Shown here: piece after piece, positions 56,615-64,000 of the stretch | Layout of the letters: each line of letters starts with the position of its first letter | Position numbering within the stretch: the first letter of the stretch is position 1 | NCBI RefSeq assembly: GCF_900128985.1 | Contig: NZ_FQUC01000001.1 | Location: forward strand, 1-64,000 | Reading direction: 5' to 3' | Length of the DNA: 64,000 bases | DNA from: Indolivaga macrotermitis | GTDB taxonomy: Bacteria; Bacteroidota; Bacteroidia; Bacteroidales; Dysgonomonadaceae | Notes under the pieces: generated by a model | What the model was told of the DNA's origin: nothing | Databases searched by the model: none | The model's input: only the letters and a program-made list of their open reading frames with translations | Translations under genes and position numbers: made by a program

Positions 56615-58453
56615 TTAGTCTTGAAGCGGGTTTCTTACCAATTTAGGATTGTTGTTTAATACTGTTGCATCAAATGCTGTATAATAGTTACCCATTCTGA
56701 AATATCTTGGAACTGTAACACGTGGTGCAACCTGACGTACAAATATGTATTTACCATCCTGCGGGCCACCTACTACACGGTATGGATACAAAGCGTACAG
56801 GTTAGCTGTTTCGCTCGAAGACGAACCATTCCACAGAGTGTGGGCTATACGCCATCTTTTAACGTCCCAATAACGGTGGTCTTCGAATGCAAGCTCGCAA
56901 CGGCGTTCGTTCTGAATTTTTTCTATAGTCAGGTCGGAAGCCGAAAGGCTGTTAGCTCCGAATCCGGCACGATAACGGATTGCATTTATATAAGTAAGGG
57001 CTTTTTCGGTTTGTCCCAGTTCGAAAGCGGCTTCGGCAGCATTCAGATAGATTTCGCCCATTCTCATATATACCCACCACATAGAACTACCATTTACATT
57101 GATACCCGAACCGGTGGTCATATCAACAAATTTTCTAAGATAAAAACCTGTGTTCGATACATTGTTTTCGGTATGGTGAGGCCCATCTACTCCTACCAAT
57201 ACTCCTCCATCGGTATATGTTGAACCAAGTGTTCCTGTCTGGAAAGCATAAGCACTGCCTGTCCAATAATAAACGCCTGCCTGTATTTCCAATTCTGTAC
57301 GGAATGTGCTTCCGGGACGTAGTATGGTTCCGTCCATACGGGCATCCCTGTTCAGGAAGGGTTCATCGATAGAGTTATAGAAAATATAACCGCCATTTGC
57401 ATCGGTTGTTTTAATTGTACCTTTTGTACCATCCAGATAATCATAACTTTCTACTAGATTAAGGGTAGGAGCTATATACGAACTGGCTGCTTCCACTTCC
57501 CTTTGCGATCTGGATAAGTTCTGATAAGTGAAAGTTGTAGGATAGGTCGAATTATACTCACGGGCAAAAATGATCTCGGTATTACTTTCGTGGGTGGATA
57601 CGGCATTATAGAAATTATCGGCTGTCTGGCTCGAGTTCATCAAACTGAATACATGATCGTTGATGATCTTTTCAGAAGCTGCTAAGCTGGCTTCGTAGTA
57701 TGCTGTTGCCGATGCCCCTGCCATAGCAACTTCGCCCGAAGATAATGCGCTTTGTATCTCGGGAGTTTTCTGTGCACTGTATTTTGCAATAGATGCAGCA
57801 TACAACATGGCGCGTGATTTTAATGTTAAAGCAGCATATTGATTGGCACGGCTTTGAGAAGAATTATTTGCTGCCAATGCAGTATGGATATCGTCCATCT
57901 CGCTGGCAATAAAGTCATATACTTCCTGCTCGGTAGCCCGTGGAAACTGTAGGTCTGTTACATTGGTAGAGCCTTCATATGCATATACGTCCGTGATAAG
58001 GGGAACTCCGCCTAAGCGTTTTACCATTTCGAAATATAACTCTGCTCTCAAGAATCTGAATTCGGCTTTGAATGTAGCCAGTTTATCCTCGTCCTTTAAA
58101 GTGGAGGTTTCGCTGTTCTTCAGAGCCAGATTGATTTCGCGCATCAGAGTGTAATCATAGGAATAAAACCATCCGTAGGGATATGTACCGAAGGTATTGT
58201 TACTCTCTCCGTCGTTACTGAATCCCGAGAACATAGCGTCATCCAGTATAACGTGCCCGGGCAATGTTTCGAGAGCCGCTTCGTGTGGCATACGCGAGTA
58301 TATATTGCTCAGGTTGCGGAGTATCAGATTTTCGCTGCTCCATACTTCATCTTCAGTGAGTATGGTGTTAGGTGATGTTTCCAGCCAGTCGCTACAAGAG
58401 GAGAACGGAAAACTCAACCCACAGGCAAGTATGTATAATATAATCTTTTTCAT
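56615..58453 (-). CDS. SusD/RagB family lipoprotein (arabinan locus)
   Basis: 612 residues. Lipobox FSSCS followed by DWLETSP, the usual SusD beginning. Helical repeats (KAEFRFLRAELYFEMVKRLG), GEIYLNAAEAAFELGQTEKA and NERRCELAFEDHRYWDVKRW near the C-terminus are standard, ending in NPKLVRNPLQD. It captures oligosaccharides for the SusC encoded 15 bases upstream. Substrate arabinan is inferred from the flanking GH51 and GH43 genes. Confidence 0.92.
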   Translation of the reverse strand: MKKIILYILACGLSFPFSSCSDWLETSPNTILTEDEVWSSENLILRNLSNIYSRMPHEAALETLPGHVILDDAMFSGFSNDGESNNTFGTYPYGWFYSYDYTLMREINLALKNSETSTLKDEDKLATFKAEFRFLRAELYFEMVKRLGGVPLITDVYAYEGSTNVTDLQFPRATEQEVYDFIASEMDDIHTALAANNSSQSRANQYAALTLKSRAMLYAASIAKYSAQKTPEIQSALSSGEVAMAGASATAYYEASLAASEKIINDHVFSLMNSSQTADNFYNAVSTHESNTEIIFAREYNSTYPTTFTYQNLSRSQREVEAASSYIAPTLNLVESYDYLDGTKGTIKTTDANGGYIFYNSIDEPFLNRDARMDGTILRPGSTFRTELEIQAGVYYWTGSAYAFQTGTLGSTYTDGGVLVGVDGPHHTENNVSNTGFYLRKFVDMTTGSGINVNGSSMWWVYMRMGEIYLNAAEAAFELGQTEKALTYINAIRYRAGFGANSLSASDLTIEKIQNERRCELAFEDHRYWDVKRWRIAHTLWNGSSSSETANLYALYPYRVVGGPQDGKYIFVRQVAPRVTVPRYFRMGNYYTAFDATVLNNNPKLVRNPLQD

Positions 58454-58468
58454 GATGTTATAGGCTAG

Positions 58469-61400
58469 TTAAAATGTTAGATTAAAACCAAAATTAATTG
58501 TACGGATTGTCGGTGTAGCCAAGCCCGATTCTGTCGAAATTTCGGGGTCGACACCAAAATCGTGAGTATTGTCTATAGAGAACAGGTTGTAACAGTTTAC
58601 ATAAAGCCTTAGATTGTCGACCTTGTATTTTGATAGTAACATACGAGGTATAGTATAACCGACCTCCAGGGTTCTAAGTTTTATATAATTGACATTGGTA
58701 AGCCAGAAGGTGCTGTTACGCGAGTAGCTTGAATGGCTTCCACTATTGGCACGTATCGCAGGATATTTTCCGGCAATCCATTCGCTGCTGGCATCTGTAG
58801 GATCTGCATGTCTCCATGCGTTTGTTAAAAGATAAGCAGGGGAGTTGTTTGCCTGAAAAGGAACACGCAATTCCCATTGTCTCATGTAAGATTGCATACT
58901 TGCCCCTGTAAAGTCCATTTTAAGGTCGAAGTTGTTCCACTCAACCTGAAGGTTTAAAGCAAAGTTGAGGTAAGGAAGTTCGCCTGTTGCATATCCTATC
59001 GGACGCTCGTCCAGTTCATTGATAATACCGTCGCCATTCACATCTTTATAGATCAAGTCTCCCGGAAGTAATGTTGAGTTTCCGCTACCGTCTATATCTA
59101 CAGTGTAATTCTGTATCTCTTCCTGTGACTGAAATTGTCCGATACATTCATATCCCCACAGGATGTTCGACCAGCGGTTACTTGTATTGTTGCGGTAATA
59201 ATCCCAACTGCTGCCCCGGGCATTACTGTCAGCCTCTACATAATTGTTTTTCTTACGGGCTAAAGTAACATTTCCTCCGACATTGTATTTTACTTTATCT
59301 ATCTTGTCTCTCCACAAAAGAGATGCTTCAACGCCCATATGGCTATCGGAGTTAAGGTTCTCAGAGGGTAAAGTAAATCCCATTTCAGAAGGAATAAGAA
59401 CCTGTGAACTGGTGGCCGGGATACCCGTACGTTTTCTGTGGAAATACTCTAAAGTACCACTCAGGCGATTGCCTAACAGGTCGAAGTCCATCCCAACGTT
59501 AAACATTTTTGATTTCATCCACGAAACAGTTGTAGTTGGCATTCCGCGTGATTGAATACCGGCGAGTGTATTCCCATTTAATACGGACATTCCCTCATTC
59601 CAGTTGTAACCTTCCATATACGCATACTGAGATACGATGTATGTTCCGTCCGAATTTTTATCGTCTCCGGTAACACCGTATGAAATTCTGAATTTCAGGT
59701 TATTAAGCCACGCGTCTCTTAGTCCCTTCATAAAAGATTCTTCAGATAATCTCCATCCTGCTGATATGGCAGGGAACAATCCCCAACGGTCGCCGTCCCT
59801 GAATAGAGAAGAACCGTCGTAACGTCCACTTAATTCGAGATAATATCTGTCGGCATAGTCATAATTTGCTTTGAAGATGAAACCTGCACGGGTAAATGTA
59901 GAAAAGGTATCTGTCATCCCGTTCATCTCATCCAGGTCTAAAGGATACAGTATATTATTGGAAGGTGAGCCTTGTATCGAATAATACTTGTTTTTATTCT
60001 TATATGCTTCAGCAGCTAATACCCCGCCAATGTTATGTAGTCCAAACTTATTGTTGTAATTGATTTGAAGTTGATAAGTCAGATCCTCCAGAGTATTCTG
60101 TATACGGCGTTTCCAGCCGGAATTGCTCGATCCATTATTTGAAATATATGTATCGGTTGCAGAGTCGTATGTGTATGCATCCCACGAATATTCGTGTCTG
60201 TCTTCGTTACGGTTGGCGTACCAGTACGATAGTGTACCTCTTGCTGTTAAACCTTTTATCGGAGTTTGATATTCGGCGAATAATGTAGTTTGCATTACTT
60301 TCCAGATATCATCGGTATAACCCGAAGTACCCTTGTTAAATGATGCCGGATTATAAACCCCGCCCGAAGTGGCTGCAATATAATCAGGATTGTTATTAGC
60401 GTACATCAACTCAGTGGGTTTATTCAGGTATAAACCATAGTAAGGTCCCCAGTAATTATCCTGACCCAATCCCGGTACACTTACATTGTGGCGTTCTTCT
60501 ATACGTCCGTTTATTTTAGTACCTACTTTGAAGTTCTTAGTAATGTCTATATCGAAATTCGCTTGCAGGTTGGTACGTTTGAAATTATATCCTTTAAAAA
60601 CGGCTGACTGGTCTATATGGGACAGAGACAGGTAATAACTGCTCTTGTCGGAACCTCCTGTTGCATTGATATTTCCGTAATAGATAGGTGAATTCTCTCT
60701 GATAAGGGCTTTGTAATAATCCTGCGAAGGATTCGTTCCGTTCGCCCAATTTTCGAGGTCTTGCATGGTATATGATGTACTACCTGTTGTGTTCAGGTCG
60801 CTTTCCATCAAACCTCTTACATATTGTTCGGCATTAGCCGGTTTTGCGAAACGAGACATGTTTTGGAATCCGGCATATCCCGATGCACTGATCGTATTTT
60901 TCTCATTTCTGCGACCGCTTTTTGTAGTTACAAGAATTACCCCGTTGGCAGCTCTCACCCCGTAAATAGCGGCCGAAGCATCTTTCAATACCGATATATT
61001 TTCAATATCAGTTGCACTCAGGTTATTGAACTGGCCTTCGTCGGCAGGCATGCCGTCGATTACATATAAAGGTGTACCCATGTTACGGATCTGTATTGTT
61101 GTGGATGCTCCGGGGCGTCCGTCTGACTGACGGGCTGATATTCCCGGTACTTTTCCGACCAATGTTCCTGATGTGGTTACTGCCGCAGTACGGGTTATTT
61201 CGTCCGATTTAATGTTACTGATAGCTCCGGTCAGCGAACTTTTCTTTTGGGTACCGTAACCAACTACTACTACTTCGTCCAGTGCATTGTCTTCGGTCAT
61301 AACAACTTCGATAATCGATTTGCCGTCGATACTGATATTAGCGGTAGCATATCCTACATAAGTGAATTCGAGAGTGTTGTTTCCGGCAGCCGGGATAGAG

Positions 61401-61606
61401 AATTTTCCGTCTAAGTCGGAGATCGTTCCGGCACCGGTATTGCCTTTCACTTTGATGCTGACACCGATGAGCGGGTCGCCTTTTACATCTCTTACGGTAC
61501 CAGATACTATTCTGTTCTGGGCGTAAGCCTGCCCGCCGCATACAGAAAGCAAAAGTGCTATAAGAAGCAGCGAGAAATGGGTTTTCATGGATGTTAAGTT
61601 TTTCAT
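58469..61606 (-). CDS. SusC/RagA TonB-dependent transporter (arabinan locus)
   Basis: 1045 residues. Signal peptide (ends QAYAQ), carboxypeptidase-like regulatory domain (VSGTVRDVKGDPLIGVSIKV), TonB-box region DEVVVVGYGTQKK, plug (IQIRNMGTPLYVIDGMPADE) and a 22-strand barrel ending RTINFGFNLTF. ATG 61588 (MKTHFSLLL) is an alternative start. First gene of the SusC-SusD-DUF3823 operon; probably imports arabino-oligosaccharides. Confidence 0.93.
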   Translation of the reverse strand: MKNLTSMKTHFSLLLIALLLSVCGGQAYAQNRIVSGTVRDVKGDPLIGVSIKVKGNTGAGTISDLDGKFSIPAAGNNTLEFTYVGYATANISIDGKSIIEVVMTEDNALDEVVVVGYGTQKKSSLTGAISNIKSDEITRTAAVTTSGTLVGKVPGISARQSDGRPGASTTIQIRNMGTPLYVIDGMPADEGQFNNLSATDIENISVLKDASAAIYGVRAANGVILVTTKSGRRNEKNTISASGYAGFQNMSRFAKPANAEQYVRGLMESDLNTTGSTSYTMQDLENWANGTNPSQDYYKALIRENSPIYYGNINATGGSDKSSYYLSLSHIDQSAVFKGYNFKRTNLQANFDIDITKNFKVGTKINGRIEERHNVSVPGLGQDNYWGPYYGLYLNKPTELMYANNNPDYIAATSGGVYNPASFNKGTSGYTDDIWKVMQTTLFAEYQTPIKGLTARGTLSYWYANRNEDRHEYSWDAYTYDSATDTYISNNGSSNSGWKRRIQNTLEDLTYQLQINYNNKFGLHNIGGVLAAEAYKNKNKYYSIQGSPSNNILYPLDLDEMNGMTDTFSTFTRAGFIFKANYDYADRYYLELSGRYDGSSLFRDGDRWGLFPAISAGWRLSEESFMKGLRDAWLNNLKFRISYGVTGDDKNSDGTYIVSQYAYMEGYNWNEGMSVLNGNTLAGIQSRGMPTTTVSWMKSKMFNVGMDFDLLGNRLSGTLEYFHRKRTGIPATSSQVLIPSEMGFTLPSENLNSDSHMGVEASLLWRDKIDKVKYNVGGNVTLARKKNNYVEADSNARGSSWDYYRNNTSNRWSNILWGYECIGQFQSQEEIQNYTVDIDGSGNSTLLPGDLIYKDVNGDGIINELDERPIGYATGELPYLNFALNLQVEWNNFDLKMDFTGASMQSYMRQWELRVPFQANNSPAYLLTNAWRHADPTDASSEWIAGKYPAIRANSGSHSSYSRNSTFWLTNVNYIKLRTLEVGYTIPRMLLSKYKVDNLRLYVNCYNLFSIDNTHDFGVDPEISTESGLATPTIRTINFGFNLTF

Positions 61607-61718
61607 AAAATCATTTCATTAAAATTTAGATAAATTCAGGATAACATAATCACCGGTTATAAATACGACAGCATTTATACTCCGCTGACAATATATAATA
61701 GATAAGCTTGTGTAATAA

Positions 61719-63263
61719 TTAATTAAGCTCTATGGTTACCAATGATTTGGAAGGGATTTTGAATGATATTTTTCCTCCTTTTACAGTTGCTCCACTGAAG
61801 TTTTTCAAGGCTACTGCATCTTTGTTCTCGAAAGTGTTGAAGCTATCGGTTTTAGGAGCCGTAATAATATTTGCACTTAGCAGTTTTGGGTTGTCAATTC
61901 CTCTGATATCACATTCGATCTCGGTATCATTATTAGGGTCTACGTTGACGAAAGAAATATGTACTTTACCGTTCTTGTCTTTCGACGAAGACACCGATAT
62001 CGTATTTATGTTACGGTTCATCCGTTCATAAATACCTGTACTGATAGTTGTTGGCAACATAGTAGCATCCTGATGCACTTTGTACATATCGAACACGTGG
62101 TATGTAGGAGTCAGCAGCATCTTATCTCCTTCAGTAAGGAAAAGAGCCTGCAATACATTAACCAACTGTGCGATGTTGGCCATCTTTACGCGGTCGGCAT
62201 GATCGTGAAATATGTTCAGGATGAGGCTTGCAAGGATAGCATCGCGTAGAGTATTTTGCTGATACAGGAATCCGGGATTTGTACCTTTCTCTACATTGTA
62301 CCATGCACCCCACTCATCAACGATAAGACCGACCCGTTTTGCGGGATCGTATATATCCATAATGGATGAATGGCGTTTGATAAGTTCGTCCATGCGCAGC
62401 CCGTTTTCGAGTAATGAGAAGTACTCGTCTTCGGTAAAACCTGTCGCATTTCCTTTATCTTCCCAGCGATGAGTGAAGGAATAATTGTGCAGAGATACTC
62501 CTGATATCATATGCTGAGGGATATTCTTCATCATGGCAGTCATCCAGTGGTAATCATCTACATTAGGTCCTCCTACGATTTTGTATAGCTGGTTTTCTCC
62601 GTAGTTTTTGCAATAAGTAGCATACCGGCGGTAATGTTCGGCATAGGCTTCGGCAGACATATTGCCTCCGCAACCCCAGTTTTCGTTACCTACTCCCCAG
62701 AATTTTACACTCCAGGGCTTTTCCCTGCCGTTCTTCTTCCGTAATTCTGACATCGGGCTTTGTCCGTCGAATGTGATGTATTCTACCCATTTCGACATTT
62801 CTTCAACTGAACCACTCCCTACATTTCCGCAGATATAAGGTTCGGTGCCTAGCTCTTCGCATAGGTTGAGGAATTCGTGTGTACCGAAACTGTTGTCTTC
62901 GACTACTCCTCCCCAGTTGGTATTCACCATTTTTGCTCTTTGCTCTTTGGGGCCTATTCCATCCATCCAATGATATTCGTCGGCAAAACATCCTCCCGGC
63001 CAACGCAGGTTGGGTATTTTGATGTGTTTAAGTGCATCGATAATATCTTTACGTACACCTTTCACATTCGGGATATGGGAGTTTTCGCCAACCCAAAGCC
63101 CGTCGTAAATAGAGCGTCCGAGGTGTTCGGAAAAATGACCGTAAATATTCCGGTCGATCTGGTATTGCCCAAGATCGGCATTTACTACTACCGTTGTCTT
63201 CTGCTGAGCCGTAAGGGATGCTCCTATAAACAAAGACAGGCATATAGATAGGGGTTTCTTCAT
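61719..63263 (-). CDS. GH51 alpha-L-arabinofuranosidase, short form
   Basis: 514 residues with a signal peptide (cleavage near LTAQQ). A single GH51 barrel and C-terminal beta-domain without the inserted carbohydrate-binding module of the other GH51: NIYGHFSEHLGRSIYDGLWV, LRWPGGCFADEYHWMDGIGP, acid/base Glu194 in GVGNENWG and nucleophile Glu317 in IVDEWGAWY. This is the AbfA-like branch that releases arabinose from short oligosaccharides. 35 bases downstream of the GH43 gene and probably co-transcribed with it. Confidence 0.92.
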   Translation of the reverse strand: MKKPLSICLSLFIGASLTAQQKTTVVVNADLGQYQIDRNIYGHFSEHLGRSIYDGLWVGENSHIPNVKGVRKDIIDALKHIKIPNLRWPGGCFADEYHWMDGIGPKEQRAKMVNTNWGGVVEDNSFGTHEFLNLCEELGTEPYICGNVGSGSVEEMSKWVEYITFDGQSPMSELRKKNGREKPWSVKFWGVGNENWGCGGNMSAEAYAEHYRRYATYCKNYGENQLYKIVGGPNVDDYHWMTAMMKNIPQHMISGVSLHNYSFTHRWEDKGNATGFTEDEYFSLLENGLRMDELIKRHSSIMDIYDPAKRVGLIVDEWGAWYNVEKGTNPGFLYQQNTLRDAILASLILNIFHDHADRVKMANIAQLVNVLQALFLTEGDKMLLTPTYHVFDMYKVHQDATMLPTTISTGIYERMNRNINTISVSSSKDKNGKVHISFVNVDPNNDTEIECDIRGIDNPKLLSANIITAPKTDSFNTFENKDAVALKNFSGATVKGGKISFKIPSKSLVTIELN

Positions 63264-63298
63264 GATATGTAGTTTTTATTTAGATGAGGTCTGTTTTT

Positions 63299-64000
63299 TT
63301 ATTGATTGGCAGTTAAGCCTTCCGAAGTCATTTGTATGCGCTTCATAGTACCGTCGGGATTGTAATATAAGCGGTCGATACATACCGATCGCCGGAAACT
63401 GCCACCGGCTGTGGGGATAGCCCCGTTGTGATAAATAAAATACCATTCGCCTTTGAATTCGATAATTGCCTGATGGTTTGTGTTCGAATTTCCGGCAATC
63501 TCATTCAAAATTCCTTTGTATTCCCATGGACCGTGAATACTGCGACTCATCGAGTAACCGATCTTTTCGGGGAAGAACTGTGCATAAGACAAATAGTACC
63601 AGCCATCGCGCTTATGTATCCATGGCGCTTCGGTAAAATTATCGAGCATGATGGGCATAATAGGGCCATCAAGTTCTGTCATATTATCTTTCAATTTGGC
63701 ATAATAGCACTGCGTATTACCCCATATAAGGTATGCTTGCCCGTCATCGTCGATCCATACCGTAGGGTCGATATCATCCCAGCCGATAGAGGTATACTCG
63801 GTGGTCATGTCATTCGTTATTATAGCCGAACCCCGTGCATCGACAAATGGCCCCAGAGGGTTATCGGCAACAGCTACACCAATAGACTTACCTCTGATAG
63901 TGCCGTGCTCGACAGTTACATACCAATAGAACTTACCATTGCGCTCAATGACCTGCGATGCCCATGCTTCGCCTTTCGCCCATTTGAATGCAGCAGGAGT
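63299..64000 (-). CDS. GH43 family glycosidase, C-terminal part, runs off the right end
   Basis: The frame is open to the last base of the window, so the N-terminus and catalytic base lie to the right; an internal ATG at 63808 is not the start. The visible 233 residues include WAKGEAWASQVIERNGKFYW, DIDPTVWIDDDGQAYLIWGN (Asp), FTEAPWIHKRDGWYYLSYA (acid Glu) and GGSFRRSVCIDRLYYNPDGT. This is typical of arabinofuranosidase-type GH43. It works with the GH51 just downstream on arabinan side chains. Confidence 0.85.
   Translation of the reverse strand, partial: TPAAFKWAKGEAWASQVIERNGKFYWYVTVEHGTIRGKSIGVAVADNPLGPFVDARGSAIITNDMTTEYTSIGWDDIDPTVWIDDDGQAYLIWGNTQCYYAKLKDNMTELDGPIMPIMLDNFTEAPWIHKRDGWYYLSYAQFFPEKIGYSMSRSIHGPWEYKGILNEIAGNSNTNHQAIIEFKGEWYFIYHNGAIPTAGGSFRRSVCIDRLYYNPDGTMKRIQMTSEGLTANQ

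Overview
The window reads as a chromosomal segment of a Bacteroidales bacterium, probably a Dysgonomonas- or Parabacteroides-like saccharolytic gut or anaerobic species. The evidence is the SusC/SusD outer-membrane pairs, Bacteroidetes-type lipoproteins, a SusR-like regulator, a NrtR-type arabinose regulator and AT-rich intergenic DNA with little Shine-Dalgarno signal. The genus is a guess; no rRNA or marker gene is present.

Region 1 (1 to about 20.7 kb) is the right-hand part of an integrated temperate phage. On the + strand at its left edge are the end of a lysis cassette (GH19-type endolysin tail, a single-polypeptide spanin candidate) and a HigB toxin with a HigA-like/ImmA peptidase partner. 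Two back-to-back hairpins separate these from a long leftward early operon (18.2 to 2.8 kb). That operon carries, in order of transcription, two small DNA-binding proteins, small membrane proteins, an SbcC/Rad50-like ATPase, an HNH/AP2 endonuclease, RecT, an MBL-fold hydrolase, many unknown small proteins, DUF3560, a helicase-DNA methyltransferase fusion, an HNH nuclease, a MazG-like pyrophosphohydrolase and a VRR-NUC nuclease. A CI-like repressor (18.3 kb, + strand) diverges from the operon across repeated GACTAT sites. A tyrosine integrase (19.2-20.5 kb) lies beside a probable attR near 20.69 kb. Structural genes and attL are outside the window.

Region 2 (20.8-27.6 kb) is host DNA: a small unknown protein, a lipoprotein esterase, a three-gene cluster (BNR beta-propeller, GH105, DUF2264) that fits removal of rhamnose/glucuronate caps from arabinogalactan or a similar acidic glycan, and a DUF418 membrane protein.

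Region 3 (27.9-40.0 kb) is a compact starch utilisation locus. A SusR-like membrane regulator is followed by SusC, SusD, two SusE/F-like surface lipoproteins, a short surface alpha-amylase and a SusB-type GH97 alpha-glucosidase, all leftward. Starch is bound and cut at the surface, imported by SusCD and finished in the periplasm.

Region 4 (40.2-64.0 kb) is devoted to L-arabinose and arabinan. It has a GH3 xylosidase/arabinosidase with a strongly palindromic promoter region, a hexapeptide acetyltransferase, a mutarotase, and an ara operon (sodium symporter, AraB, AraA, AraD) with its NrtR-type regulator AraR. Beyond these lies an arabinan utilisation locus (GH43 endo-arabinanase, GH51, DUF3823 lipoprotein, SusD, SusC, second GH51, and a GH43 running off the right end). 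Surface and periplasmic enzymes release arabinose, the symporter imports it and AraABD convert it to D-xylulose 5-phosphate.
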